The notes under the pieces were generated by a model. That model saw only the letters and a list, made by a program, of their open reading frames with translations. It was not told the origin of the DNA and made no database searches. The position numbers were made by a program, and so were the translations under genes. Below are positions 36,746-45,693 of a stretch of 64,000 bases of DNA, piece by piece. Position 1 is the first letter of the stretch. Each line of letters begins with the position of its first letter. This stretch comes from Calothrix membranacea FACHB-236 (lineage in GTDB: Bacteria > Cyanobacteriota > Cyanobacteriia > Cyanobacteriales > Nostocaceae), in NCBI RefSeq assembly GCF_014696315.1, contig NZ_JACJPX010000041.1, positions 1 through 64,000 of the forward strand, read 5' to 3'.

Positions 36746-36879
36746 CCCCACGCAAAAAATATGACACGCAGCTTTATCCTTAACGAAAAACTATCCTTTC
36801 AACTATCCATTCGGTGAGGGTTGAATTTGAACTTCCAAGCGACTGTGAAAGAACAGTCATGCATCAAGGAGGTTTCACA

Positions 36880-37563
36880 ATGGAATGGACGATTGGATGG
36901 TGGCAAATCTCAGTTCAACGAGTTTATCCCAGCAAAGAACAACTATCTCAAACCTATAATCAGGCTGCTTCTTGGTGGCATCAACATCTTCAGATTTTGG
37001 GTTACAGCCACGCTTATAGAGAATTATGGCGATCGCTCAAAAACGCTAATATTCTGCCTCACAGTCAAGATAAATTAAGCATTTGTGATTGCGGTATTGG
37101 CACAGCAGCCTTCAGTCTGGCATTTGCTCAAATCATTAATCCCAAAGCCCATGTTATTGGAGTAGATATTTCATCCGAGATGCTGAACAAAGCGCATCAA
37201 AAATTATCTCAGGCAAATGTTAATCATCGAATTTGTCAAAGTGATTTAAATGCTCTGCCATTTGCAGATTATAGTTTTGATGCTGTTATTTGTGCCCACA
37301 CGTTTGAACACTTACCAAATCCAGAACAAGGATTACGAGAAATAGTCAGAGTCCTGCGTCCCGGCGCACCATTGATTTTGGTTGTGACTCAGTCTGGACT
37401 ATTAGGTTGGTTAATTCAGTCGCATTGGGGAAATAGATGTTTCAACCAGGAAGAACTATCAAAACTTATACATGAAGTCGGGTTAACTCAGCTGCAATTT
37501 GTACCTTTTCCCCTTGGGCTGGCTCGCTTCACCAGCATTGCTTGTATTAGCCTTAAGAGGTAA
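36880..37563 (+). CDS. class I SAM-dependent methyltransferase
   Basis: This 227-residue methyltransferase has SAM motif I ICDCGIGTAAFSLAFA, the acidic GVDISSEMLNKA, a CAHTFEHLPNPEQGLREI block and post-motif VLRPGAPLILVV, as in the Methyltransf_11/UbiE group. The start is the ATG at 36880, with AGGAGG 9 bp upstream; the open frame continues 22 codons further but without a good signal. The DUF1772-like gene begins 3 bp after the stop codon, so the two are surely co-transcribed. The substrate is unknown; coupling to a DUF1772 membrane protein hints at a lipophilic or aromatic compound (inference). Confidence 0.85.
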   Translation: MEWTIGWWQISVQRVYPSKEQLSQTYNQAASWWHQHLQILGYSHAYRELWRSLKNANILPHSQDKLSICDCGIGTAAFSLAFAQIINPKAHVIGVDISSEMLNKAHQKLSQANVNHRICQSDLNALPFADYSFDAVICAHTFEHLPNPEQGLREIVRVLRPGAPLILVVTQSGLLGWLIQSHWGNRCFNQEELSKLIHEVGLTQLQFVPFPLGLARFTSIACISLKR

Positions 37564-37565
37564 CA

Positions 37566-38051
37566 ATGTTTCTCAAAATTTGGCGTTTAATTACACTCAT
37601 GATCGTCGCACTATTTATGGGTTTAGAATTTGCCCATGCTTTAGAACTGCCTCCCAAAATGCAGTACGATGGAGCGCTGTATGTGACGATTCAAAATAGC
37701 CTGTACCGTTATTTTGGCGCGCCAGGGCCAGGGGCCTTCATTACAGTGGGTGCAGTGCTGTGTGCGATCGCACTTACAATTCTGGTACGAAAACACCGCG
37801 TTGCTTTTTGGTGGACATTAGCAGGTACGCTTTGTTTAGCGATCGCCTTTCCCCTCATCTATTTTCTCCGAATTGAGCCTGTGAATGTTGTGATTGAACA
37901 GGCTAATGCAAATTCACTACCAACCAATTGGCAACAGCTAAGAAATCAATGGGAATATGCCCACGCTACAAACTTTATTTGCAGTTTAGCTGGCTTTAGT
38001 GCATTGCTGATTTCTGTACTAGTTGATGTTCCTCAAAGGACTTCTAAATAA
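37566..38051 (+). CDS. DUF1772-like membrane protein
   Basis: This 161-residue protein has four membrane helices (about 8-28, 56-75, 82-102 and 137-155) and a conserved-looking NWQQLRNQWEYAHATNFI stretch before the last helix, typical of DUF1772. Some family members are anthrone oxygenases in polyketide pathways; most are unassigned. Its start follows the methyltransferase stop codon by 2 bp, indicating translational coupling. Confidence 0.75.
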   Translation: MFLKIWRLITLMIVALFMGLEFAHALELPPKMQYDGALYVTIQNSLYRYFGAPGPGAFITVGAVLCAIALTILVRKHRVAFWWTLAGTLCLAIAFPLIYFLRIEPVNVVIEQANANSLPTNWQQLRNQWEYAHATNFICSLAGFSALLISVLVDVPQRTSK

Positions 38052-38225
38052 AAAAATATTCTATCGCTGTGTAGCAGAGGGAGATGAGGGAGATGAGGGG
38101 GATAAGGAAGATGAGGGAGCAGAGGAGAAATATTATTCCCCATTACCCCATTCCCAATTTCCTCGTTCCGCTAGCTCCTTCTAATGCTAAAAATTGGTAA
38201 GGAGCATGAAAGGGGTAAACGAACT

Positions 38226-39425
38226 ATGAATGCACAGGGGTCGCAAGCAGAAAAAATGCATCCGCGTGATTGGTCATGGCCGTTTTGGTTGACTGTACCT
38301 CTTTACCCATACAGCAAACGGCGGACGGTCTGCACTGAAGTAGTTAAAGATACTATCTGGACATTCGACCAACTGCACGGCATTCTCTACACTATCGTGC
38401 CGATTCGGATGACTGTGGTGAAATTAGAGGCTGGCGGTCTATTGGTTTATGCACCAGTTGCCCCCACAACTGAATGTATCCGTTTAATTAATGAATTAGT
38501 AGCAAGATATGGTGATGTTAAATACATTATTCTGCCTACAAGTTCAGGTTTAGAACATAAGGTTTTTGTTGGCCCCTTCGCTCGCCGCTTTCCTAAAGCG
38601 CAAGTGTTTGTAGCACCACACCAGTGGAGTTTTCCCTTAAACTTGCCTTTGAGTTGGCTAGGTTTTCCCCAAAGTCGCACCCAAGAACTACCCGCAGACA
38701 AGAGTCAAGTACCCTTTGCGGATGAGTTTGACTATGCGGTGTTAGACATTAACTTAGGGCGGGGCTCGTTTGGAGAAGTTGCAGTATTTCACAAGCGATC
38801 GCATACTTTATTGCTGACTGATACCATACTCTCGGTACCAGAAGAACCACCTGCGATCGCCCAAATCGATCCGTATCCCTTATTATTTCATGCCAGAGAC
38901 AATGCCCAAGAAGCGATCGTAGATACTCCAGCTAATCGCCGCAAAGGATGGCAACGCATTTCATTATTTGCCATATACTTCCGTCCCGGCGCGCTAGAAG
39001 TTGCAGGTATGGGTGAGATGTTCCGCGATGCTTTCAAAGCAGCAGAAAAGTCAAAAAAAGCTTATTTTGGTTTCTTTCCTTTCCGTTGGCGAGAAAACTG
39101 GCAACAGTCATTTGCAGCCCTGCGAGGTAACGGACGGCCATTTGTTGCCCCAATTCTGCAAACCCTGATTCTTCCCCAAGGGCCAAAACAAGTCCTCGAT
39201 TGGGCAGATAAAGTTGCTAGCTGGGATTTTCATCAAATTATTAGTTGTCATTTTGACTCCCCCATCAACACAACTCCCTATCAATTTCGGCAAGCATTCG
39301 CCTTTTTAGAAAAGAATCCGTCTTTTAGCCACTCTCTACCCCAAGAAGATTTGCAATTCATCACCGGACTGGAAGCAGATTTGCTCAAACGCGGTATCGC
39401 TACCCCAGCGAAGGAGAGGGTGTGA
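38226..39425 (+). CDS. DUF4336 (metallo-beta-lactamase-like fold) protein
   Basis: This 399-residue protein fits DUF4336, a family frequent in cyanobacteria and plants with a metallo-beta-lactamase-like fold. It starts with an aromatic region (WSWPFWLTVPLYPYSKRRTVC), continues with LEAGGLLVYAPVAPT and YIILPTSSGLEHK (the position of the first metal-binding motif, here without the full HxHxDH), then LLLTDTILSVPEEPP and IISCHFDSP near the end. The incomplete metal motif suggests an unusual or absent hydrolase activity. I chose the ATG at 38226; the open frame starts 14 codons earlier in low-complexity DNA. Confidence 0.82.
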   Translation: MNAQGSQAEKMHPRDWSWPFWLTVPLYPYSKRRTVCTEVVKDTIWTFDQLHGILYTIVPIRMTVVKLEAGGLLVYAPVAPTTECIRLINELVARYGDVKYIILPTSSGLEHKVFVGPFARRFPKAQVFVAPHQWSFPLNLPLSWLGFPQSRTQELPADKSQVPFADEFDYAVLDINLGRGSFGEVAVFHKRSHTLLLTDTILSVPEEPPAIAQIDPYPLLFHARDNAQEAIVDTPANRRKGWQRISLFAIYFRPGALEVAGMGEMFRDAFKAAEKSKKAYFGFFPFRWRENWQQSFAALRGNGRPFVAPILQTLILPQGPKQVLDWADKVASWDFHQIISCHFDSPINTTPYQFRQAFAFLEKNPSFSHSLPQEDLQFITGLEADLLKRGIATPAKERV

Positions 39426-39429
39426 GGGG

Positions 39430-39530
39430 ATTGGCAAAAGGCAGGGGGGCAGGGAGCAGGGGGGAGGGAGCAGGGAGCAGGGAGCAGGGAGCAGGGAGCA
39501 GGGAGCAGGGGAAAGATTTTCTAGTACTCG
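39430..39530. repeat. GGGAGCA heptamer array
   Basis: An STRR array of about ten GGGAGCA units after the DUF4336 gene. Part of the 0.31-kb gap to the convergent haemagglutinin-domain gene; the rest holds a second short array and an ACAGACGCGATTAATCGCGTCTGT palindrome noted next. Confidence 0.8.
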
Positions 39531-39699
39531 GCAATTGGGTTGAGAGCCGCTAAATGTATTGATGCTCAAAGCAATAATTTTCCTTCACCTGGTTGTTACG
39601 CCAGAAATCTTGCTCCAAAACCGCACAATCCAATACGCCTTTATGCAATTCTCTCCCTTGCTCCCTGCCCCCTGCCCCTTTTCCTCTTATTTGACTCTT

Positions 39700-39727
39700 G
39701 TACAGACGCGATTAATCGCGTCTGTAC
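39700..39727. terminator. palindrome at the 3' end of the TpsA-like gene
   Basis: The palindrome is GTACAGACGCGAT-TA-ATCGCGTCTGTAC, with a perfect 13-bp stem. It lies about 11 bp downstream of the minus-strand stop codon at 39738. No U-tract is obvious on the minus strand, so termination is an inference from position and strength. Confidence 0.55.
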
Positions 39728-39737
39728 AACTCAGCAC

Positions 39738-42182
39738 TTAATGAACACAGTTAGTTTGCTTCTGCCAAGAACTATGGGGCATAACATTGGCTGTATTAAC
39801 TGTAAGAACTACCTCACCTTTGGGATTAATTGCCCAGCCTGTAGCTTCGACAATTTTTGTAGGTGCAGATTTAGCAGAAGTTGGAATCACAGTCCCGCCA
39901 GAAGCGGTTTCACCAACTTTATCAACAGCAATCCAATCTGCTAACACAGCATCACTATTAAGGGTTTCTGTGGGGCTGGAAGGGATACCACCACGGCCAG
40001 TAACAGTAAAGCTGCTTTGATTATTGTCTGCAATTACTCGACAAGTTTGATCGAGTGTGAGTTCTACTGGTTGGGTGGGCAAGTTGACTAACCCATTATT
40101 GGGGTCAACATCCGGTGTGTCTATATTTACTATGCCGCTTAAATTGGGGTTGCTCTGGGAAATGGCTGTGATGTCGTTACTTAGTAGCAGTTGGGGGTTA
40201 AGTTTTGTTGGGTCGTTGGTATTGAGTAATCTCACTAAGTCCTCTCGACTCAGCTGTTCTATCCCAAAAATGCCAAAAGCGTTGATTTGGACTTTACCAC
40301 CAGAGCCAGTAAAGGCATTGGCTGTGATATCACTATTTTCTTCAGGAACACCAACAATAAAGCCATTAGGGGTATTAACGGTGATATTGCCACCATTACC
40401 ACCACCACCAGTTGTCCCTGCTGTAGTAGAAATTTGACTATTATTGCGTAATAACAGTAAGTTCTGGACTTGCAGAATCAAGTCTCCACCATTACCGGAT
40501 ACTGTTTCAGCAACTATTTTGCCTTGTCTATCCAAACGAACTTCACGGGCATTAACTTCTAATTGTCCGGCATTACCGGAGCCTAAGGCTTCTACGGTAG
40601 CTCTCGCCCGATCCTGTACAATCAACCTGTCTGTAGTTACAAACAACGAACCAGCCTCTCCACTACCGCGGCTACGCGCAAATAAGCCGCTGGGGTCTTT
40701 ATCAACTGGCGTTGTACCACTCAGTTCTATTAACTCAGAAGCGCGTACTGTCAAATTGCCACCATTACCCTGGCTATTGAGGTTAGTACCAGATGTTACT
40801 ACTCCCCCACCTCGAGTAATTAATTGCCTAGTATCAATGATTAAAGCACCTGCGTTTCCTACATCGAGCGTTTGAGTAAATAAGCCACTAGGGAAATCTA
40901 AAAAAGATGCGCCTTTAACTTCAATCGAATCAGCAGTTACTTTTAAGGTTCCGCCATTACCTCTACTACCTCGCCTAGCACTAGTTGCTATATTTGCGCC
41001 ACCGTCAACAATTAATTTTCCGGTTTCTATTGTCAAGGGGCCAGCTACACCATCTCCAAAAGTTTGAGTAAATAAACCACTAGGAAAACCTTGAAAAGGC
41101 TTACCTTGGGCAATAGTGCCACTGACTTGCACAAATTCGGTGGCTTTGATTGTCAGACTTCCACCTGCGCCTGTGGAACCTGGAGTAGTAGCAGCTTTGA
41201 TTTGCGAACCATCCTGCAGAATTAACTGTTCTGCTTGAACAGATATACCTCTACCATTTTCGCTACCTGTTGTTTCTGCTTGGATGATAGTACCATCGCT
41301 AACTTTAATTTGCTTACCCTGCAACTGGATATAACCACTGCCTGGCCCATCCGCTAAGACAACAGCGAGATTATTAAAGGAGATATCTGCGGGGGTGACA
41401 TTAGTAGGAAAGTTTAAAGGCTGGATGTTGCTATCCAGGTCAATTCCTACTGTTCCGCTTCCTAATATTCCGCCGACAGCAATTTGTCCGCTAAGGGCTT
41501 GCAGTGTTCTACGAGTTTCTACTAATGTGCCGTTACCACTGAGGTTAATATTGCCACCCACCAACGCTAAAGTTTTACCTGCGGGAACTTCTAGCGCGCC
41601 GAATTGATTGATATCTTTCCCCGGTTGATCGAATTGCAAACCAATGGGTGTACTAATTGTCAGTAAAGGTTTTGTTTGGGGATCTGTAGCACTAAAAACA
41701 CTACCATCGGCAAAGTTGATTCTGTCGGCTGTACTCGCCACAAATGAACCACCTACATTTAGGGTGGCATTTGCGCCAAAAAAGATGCCATTGGGATTAA
41801 TTAAAAATAAGTTGGCGTTAGAACCAGCAGTAGTTAGCCTACCTAAAATTTCTGAGCGATTATTACCTGTAACGCGCACTAAAATATTCTGTAGATTAGC
41901 GCTAGGACTTAAAAAAACTGCTGAACGCCCTTCGCTAATGTTAAATTCTAAAAAACTGTGAAATAGATTATTACCACGAGTCGCTCCACCTGCGATCGCT
42001 TCCGTAGGATTACCTTGGTAGTTTTGTATAACTTGAGAACTTTCATTGCCGAGTTGGCTATCAGGAACAATCGCACTCTGGGCGAATACAGCATTTGTCA
42101 TCGCCAAGCTAATGCCAAAGGTGAATCCGCCAACCCCTGCTAAACCCAATTGCCAAAAACAATTTTTGCTACTTTGAGCCAT
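39738..42182 (-). CDS. TpsA-like protein with filamentous haemagglutinin N-terminal domain
   Basis: This 814-residue exported protein has a signal peptide (about 1-35) and then the two-partner-secretion domain (about 40-170: NLFHSFLEFNISEGRSAVF, then NLFLINPNGIFFGANATLNVGGSFVAST, with NPNGI). The rest is a right-handed beta-helix of short repeats (GNGGTLKVTADSIEVKG, NAGQLEVNAREVRLD and similar) and a C-terminal DQTCRV segment seen in cyanobacterial members. Such proteins cross the outer membrane through a TpsB/Omp85-type pore and act in adhesion or as exoproteins. No TpsB gene is present in this window. It is modest in length for its kind. Confidence 0.9.
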   Translation of the reverse strand: MAQSSKNCFWQLGLAGVGGFTFGISLAMTNAVFAQSAIVPDSQLGNESSQVIQNYQGNPTEAIAGGATRGNNLFHSFLEFNISEGRSAVFLSPSANLQNILVRVTGNNRSEILGRLTTAGSNANLFLINPNGIFFGANATLNVGGSFVASTADRINFADGSVFSATDPQTKPLLTISTPIGLQFDQPGKDINQFGALEVPAGKTLALVGGNINLSGNGTLVETRRTLQALSGQIAVGGILGSGTVGIDLDSNIQPLNFPTNVTPADISFNNLAVVLADGPGSGYIQLQGKQIKVSDGTIIQAETTGSENGRGISVQAEQLILQDGSQIKAATTPGSTGAGGSLTIKATEFVQVSGTIAQGKPFQGFPSGLFTQTFGDGVAGPLTIETGKLIVDGGANIATSARRGSRGNGGTLKVTADSIEVKGASFLDFPSGLFTQTLDVGNAGALIIDTRQLITRGGGVVTSGTNLNSQGNGGNLTVRASELIELSGTTPVDKDPSGLFARSRGSGEAGSLFVTTDRLIVQDRARATVEALGSGNAGQLEVNAREVRLDRQGKIVAETVSGNGGDLILQVQNLLLLRNNSQISTTAGTTGGGGNGGNITVNTPNGFIVGVPEENSDITANAFTGSGGKVQINAFGIFGIEQLSREDLVRLLNTNDPTKLNPQLLLSNDITAISQSNPNLSGIVNIDTPDVDPNNGLVNLPTQPVELTLDQTCRVIADNNQSSFTVTGRGGIPSSPTETLNSDAVLADWIAVDKVGETASGGTVIPTSAKSAPTKIVEATGWAINPKGEVVLTVNTANVMPHSSWQKQTNCVH

Positions 42183-42420
42183 CTCAAGATTTGCCTCTGC
42201 TCTATAACTACCAATTCAAAACGCCATCAATAGCGTTTGGTATGGTGATTGTGTATCAATTTATCTCTTAAAAGAGACAAGAAATTTTGTAGAGGTGCTA
42301 TTACTAACATCTCTACCCATGAAATAAAGATAATCAATGGCAGATTGGCATTATACCAATTAACGTTTAATGAGAATTAAGTCTTGAAACCCTGATAATT
42401 TCGTACCTAGCTACAAAACT

Positions 42421-42530
42421 AGCTTGAAAATGGGCATGGGGCATAGGGCATAGGGCATGAGGCATGGGAAAGACAGATTTTCATCCTTGGTTGTGCCAAA
42501 ACCTGGTGTGAATAGCTAGCTTGAAAAAGC
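42421..42530. repeat. dispersed repeat, family 3, copy 2
   Basis: AGCTTGAAAATGGGCAT, a GGGCATA array, GGAAAGACAGATTTTCATCC, TTGGTTGTGCC and a terminal AGCTAGCTTGAAAA. It matches 43090-43165 closely and 2021-2100 in part. This occupies much of the 0.55-kb gap upstream of the TpsA-like gene. Confidence 0.65.
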
Positions 42531-42659
42531 AGGGAGCAGGGAGCAGCAAGCAAGGGGGATTAATGAATTTTTCATGTGTTCTGGTGTACGCAGTTCATGA
42601 TGGCTACGTTATATGACCCTTGATTGAATCCAGATCTCAAACACAAAACTTGACAAAAA

Positions 42660-42698
42660 ATGAGTATTGCTCATATTATAAAAATGAGCATTGCTCAT
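42660..42698. promoter_or_regulatory. paired 15-bp palindromes, operator-like
   Basis: ATGAGTATTGCTCAT (42660-42674) and ATGAGCATTGCTCAT (42684-42698, perfect palindrome) lie 24 bp apart centre to centre, 35 bp before the ATG at 42733. The form resembles operators of TetR-type dimers. No matching regulator gene is adjacent. Confidence 0.6.
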
Positions 42699-42732
42699 GT
42701 ATTTAGCTTAAGAATTCACAAACAAACTTGCC

Positions 42733-43002
42733 ATGATTCAGGATTTACTGCGCTTGGCTAGCCGGAAAATCCGCTCTGTCTGTGCAGATATGAGTTCTCA
42801 CAGCCTTTATAAATGGGGCTACATTAGGTTGCGTATCTTCAAATCCAAGTGTTCTCCTTGGTTGACTTTGGCGATCGCACCCTTTAAGTTACTCTGTTCA
42901 TCTGGTAATCAGCGTACCTATGAATATATTCGCTATCTGAGCGCCCTCAGCAAGATTGATTTTGTTGGTTTGTATGGAGTGCTGAATGATTTGCTTTGGT
43001 AA
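42733..43002 (+). CDS. small basic protein of unknown function
   Basis: This 89-residue ORF is rich in Leu, Ser, Arg and aromatic residues, with one moderately hydrophobic stretch (PWLTLAIAPFKLL, about 42-54). I recognise no family. It lies just after two operator-like palindromes, which is the main reason to take it as possibly real. Codon use includes a HIP1-type GCGATCGC as in genuine genes, but that octamer also occurs in gaps. Confidence 0.4.
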   Translation: MIQDLLRLASRKIRSVCADMSSHSLYKWGYIRLRIFKSKCSPWLTLAIAPFKLLCSSGNQRTYEYIRYLSALSKIDFVGLYGVLNDLLW

Positions 43003-43089
43003 ATAGGGCGATGCAATTACAGATAAAAGCCCAGTTGTCATTTTTCCTTTGTTACAAAGCAATGGGACATTTTTGAGTTGAAAGTTCTT

Positions 43090-43165
43090 AGCTTGAAAAT
43101 GGGGGGCATAGAAAAGACAGATTTTCATCCTTGGTTTTGCCAACAACTGGCGTAAATGGCTGATT
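43090..43165. repeat. dispersed repeat, family 3, copy 3
   Basis: GCTTGAAAATGGGGGGCATA, then GAAAAGACAGATTTTCATCC, TTGGTTTTGCCAACAACTGGCG. It lies between the 89-residue ORF and the Coq4-like gene. Confidence 0.6.
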
Positions 43166-43233
43166 TGTAGCAATTCAACTTAATTAACAAAACTTTCCTT
43201 TCTTGGTAATTTTTTTGTTCTCAAGAGGTATTT

Positions 43234-43935
43234 ATGATGCAACTCATAGATTTATTTAAGACTCATCAACCCTCGGACTACGAAATTCAACAGCAAATAC
43301 ATTACCAAATGCTAATTATTTTCAAATCATTCTTTTCTATGTTGGCGGGTGACACTAGCCTAGAATTGGTGGGCGAAATGGCAGAGGCTTTGGTAGAGAC
43401 TCCTGCATTTGATTTAGCAGCGCAATATTTAAAACGTCATCCAGCTTGTGCAGCACTAATTGGCGATCGCTATATTCCTTCTAACTATGACCTCGACAAA
43501 CTACTCACCTATCCTCAAAAATCTTTAGGCTACATCTATGCTGCAACCATTAAGGAAAAAGGCTTCGACCCTAACCTCCATACAGGGATGACAGCAGAAT
43601 CCGATGCCCAGTATGTAGAACTGCGGTTGAGTCAGACTCACGATCTCTGGCATATCGTGACGGGATTTGACACTTCACCCATTGGTGAAATTGGTTTACA
43701 GGCGTTTCATCTGACACAATTCCCTTATCCCTTAGCAACAATGTTAGTGGCCAATAGTTTGATGTCTAGTACATTGTTAGCACCGGAAGAACTACCCCAA
43801 TTATTAAGTGCGATCGCTCAAGGGTTACAAATGGGCAAAAGCGCCAAACCATTATTTGCTCAGAAGTGGGAAGAGGGTTGGGAAAAGCCTCTAACCCAAT
43901 GGCAACAAGAGTTGAATCTGCAGCCCATTCAATAA
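43234..43935 (+). CDS. Coq4-like protein
   Basis: This 233-residue protein belongs to the Coq4 family; the zinc-binding type motif is HDLWHIVTGFDTSPIGEIGLQAF (HDxxH plus a downstream Glu). In yeast and animals Coq4 is needed for ubiquinone synthesis, in ring modification. Cyanobacteria make plastoquinone instead, so the role here is open; a quinone- or isoprenoid-related job is an inference. The gene starts ATGATG; the second ATG is equally possible. It is not in an obvious operon. Confidence 0.85.
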   Translation: MMQLIDLFKTHQPSDYEIQQQIHYQMLIIFKSFFSMLAGDTSLELVGEMAEALVETPAFDLAAQYLKRHPACAALIGDRYIPSNYDLDKLLTYPQKSLGYIYAATIKEKGFDPNLHTGMTAESDAQYVELRLSQTHDLWHIVTGFDTSPIGEIGLQAFHLTQFPYPLATMLVANSLMSSTLLAPEELPQLLSAIAQGLQMGKSAKPLFAQKWEEGWEKPLTQWQQELNLQPIQ

Positions 43936-44080
43936 ATGGATTGATGAAGATGAATGTCTTCATTTTCAGAATCTGATTTTCTTCCCAAATCCATACTCTT
44001 TCCTATTTCCCAACCCGATCATAATATTTCTGTTGTAGCTAGTGGCGTGGAAACTCTCTGGGTTCCCGTCACTGCTTCAC

Positions 44081-44440
44081 CTATTGCCTTTGGCTAATCT
44101 GTTCCAAAAAATGGATATTCAAAGCTAGCTTATTTCCTAACCATAAAGAATTGTCTGTATGATCTGCAACATCATCACCAGTTGAAGGGTGAACTAAAAT
44201 ATCTAATCCTTCACGATTGAGCATCAACCAAGGTACAACTTTGCCAAACTGCTCTGGAGAAAATGCAACTTGATACATGGATTTGGGATGTGGGCCGATA
44301 GGCTTGTCATGCCAACGTCCGAGTTGTACATCAAAATTAGCGCCTAATCCTTCCCGTACACGAGAAGCCACCTCACGAGTGGCAATATCGAAGTAAACAT
44401 GAGCGTGAAACCCAGTAATAGCAACAATATTTTCTGTCAT
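44081..44440 (-). CDS. DOPA 4,5-dioxygenase-like protein
   Basis: This 119-residue protein fits the small DOPA 4,5-dioxygenase family (fungal Amanita type). Landmarks are GFHAHVYFD with two histidines near residues 12-14, GRWHDKPIGPHPKSMYQVAF, and ILVHPSTGDDVADHTDN, supplying probable iron ligands. Known members cleave catechols such as L-DOPA extradiolically; the physiological substrate in cyanobacteria is mostly unknown. The gene is convergent with the Coq4-like gene; both could concern aromatic compounds, but nothing links them directly. Confidence 0.85.
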   Translation of the reverse strand: MTENIVAITGFHAHVYFDIATREVASRVREGLGANFDVQLGRWHDKPIGPHPKSMYQVAFSPEQFGKVVPWLMLNREGLDILVHPSTGDDVADHTDNSLWLGNKLALNIHFLEQISQRQ

Positions 44441-45100
44441 TACCTAAACTCCACTTAGGTAGGGGCTACCAAAATTATGCCCTCAATGAGGGAGGAGTCT
44501 TGATCAAATAAGTTTCACTGCCAAGCATATATAAATGAGACTCAATACTACTCGGTTAAGAGTTTTGAATTCAAAAATGCTTTTGGGGAAAAGGCTAAAG
44601 GTTAAGGGTTAAAGGTTTTTTCTTTACCTTTTCCCATTCCCCTTTTTCCCCTTAACCGACAAGTATTGAAATGAGACTGGGATTTTTACTCAGAACTCAC
44701 GGGAATTGCTAATCCCCCAGGATCATAAAACTTAACTTCTTGCAAAAACTGAATTTTTCTACGCTCTGTAGGTTTTGGTAACAGAACTTAGCGAGTAAAA
44801 ATACATAGAATAAAAATAAATATTACATTCGCCAGAAGAAAAGACGAAAAAAAGATATTGTCTTTAATGGTTAATAATCAGGTTATAAAGCAGCTTGCAG
44901 TTTGGAAAAAATTACCCAAAAACCTTCTCAGCATTACTCTAGTCACTCTAGGGTTTTGCGGAAAAGATATATAAATTTTGTAACAATCTTTTTAAAATGT
45001 CATGGGCATTTTTCTATACAAATGCCCTAGTTTAACTAGCTACTAGTACTTATGTAGATGAAAACGTCTAGGCATCTGCTGATTCATTCACCAACTTCTT
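44441..45100. other. intergenic region upstream of the injection-system locus
   Basis: This 0.66-kb gap should hold the main promoter of the locus. It contains inverted heptamer-type tracts, AAAGGTTAAGGGTTAAAGG against CCTTTTCCCATTCCCCTTTT…CCCCTTAACC (about 44590-44657). The rest is AT-rich. A 35-codon ORF at 44867-44974 is not convincing. Confidence 0.4.
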
Positions 45101-45679
45101 ATGATATTTGATGCAATGAGGTTGATACAGGTTGCTTTGCAACGCTACATCTTGGAGATGGAGCCAGAACTTGGAGCCGGGCCGATTGTGCTTATAGATA
45201 ACATTGCTATGGCTGAAGAACTAGGCGGGCCAAATAATCAATTGAATGGCCATGTAGTCATGAGTTTAGTAAATCTCCAAGAGGAGACTACCCTCAAAAA
45301 TTCTCCTTACTATCGGTTGGAGAACAATCGCACAGTTTACCAAAACCCACCGATTAACCTCAACCTGTTTATTCTCTTTTCTGCACTACACAATAAGTAC
45401 GATACAGCCCTCAGGCTCTTGTCGCGAGTGGTGGAGTTTTTTCAATCGCAAACCGAAATCTCGTTTAATGCTACGCCTGGAACTGGCATTGGTTCAAGGG
45501 ATATCAGGATAGTACCAGACCTTTATTCCCTCTCTTTTGAACAACTTAACCATCTGTGGGGAGCTTTAGGTGGCAAACAGGTGCCTTTCGTTCTCTATCG
45601 GGCCCGTTTAGTAGCCGTAGAAGCGCAAAAACGCCAAGCGGAAAGCGAAGTCATCTCTGGAATCTCTATCAATGAGTGA
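45101..45679 (+). CDS. DUF4255 (Pvc16_N) injection-system tail terminator protein
   Basis: This 192-residue protein is the DUF4255 family member that marks extracellular contractile injection systems. In PVC/Afp particles it caps or terminates the tube and sheath at the distal end. Motifs fit the family: the N-terminal DAMRLIQVALQRYI, NGHVVMSLVNLQEE, LNLFILFSALHNKYDTALRLLSRVVEFFQ, and the C-terminal LNHLWGALGGKQVPFVLYRARLV. It is the first gene of the locus; the next gene starts 9-15 bp after its stop codon. Confidence 0.92.
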   Translation: MIFDAMRLIQVALQRYILEMEPELGAGPIVLIDNIAMAEELGGPNNQLNGHVVMSLVNLQEETTLKNSPYYRLENNRTVYQNPPINLNLFILFSALHNKYDTALRLLSRVVEFFQSQTEISFNATPGTGIGSRDIRIVPDLYSLSFEQLNHLWGALGGKQVPFVLYRARLVAVEAQKRQAESEVISGISINE

Positions 45680-45693
45680 GGGGATAAGTGGCG

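Noticed and set aside
39430-39530. A possible CRISPR array (regular GGGAGCA repeats)
   Set aside because: The units are 7 bp with no spacers; this is an STRR array, as are the similar tracts elsewhere. No cas genes are present.
39540-39944. A 134-codon plus-strand frame
   Set aside because: It runs antisense into the 3' end of the TpsA-like gene and through heptamer arrays; the composition is not protein-like.
40057-41961. Several plus-strand frames of 70-143 codons opposite the TpsA-like gene
   Set aside because: They are antisense shadows of the repetitive beta-helix coding sequence, with no start signals or family resemblance.
44867-44974. A 35-codon ORF upstream of the injection-system locus
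   Set aside because: It has no Shine-Dalgarno, no recognisable family and no supporting context; likely chance.
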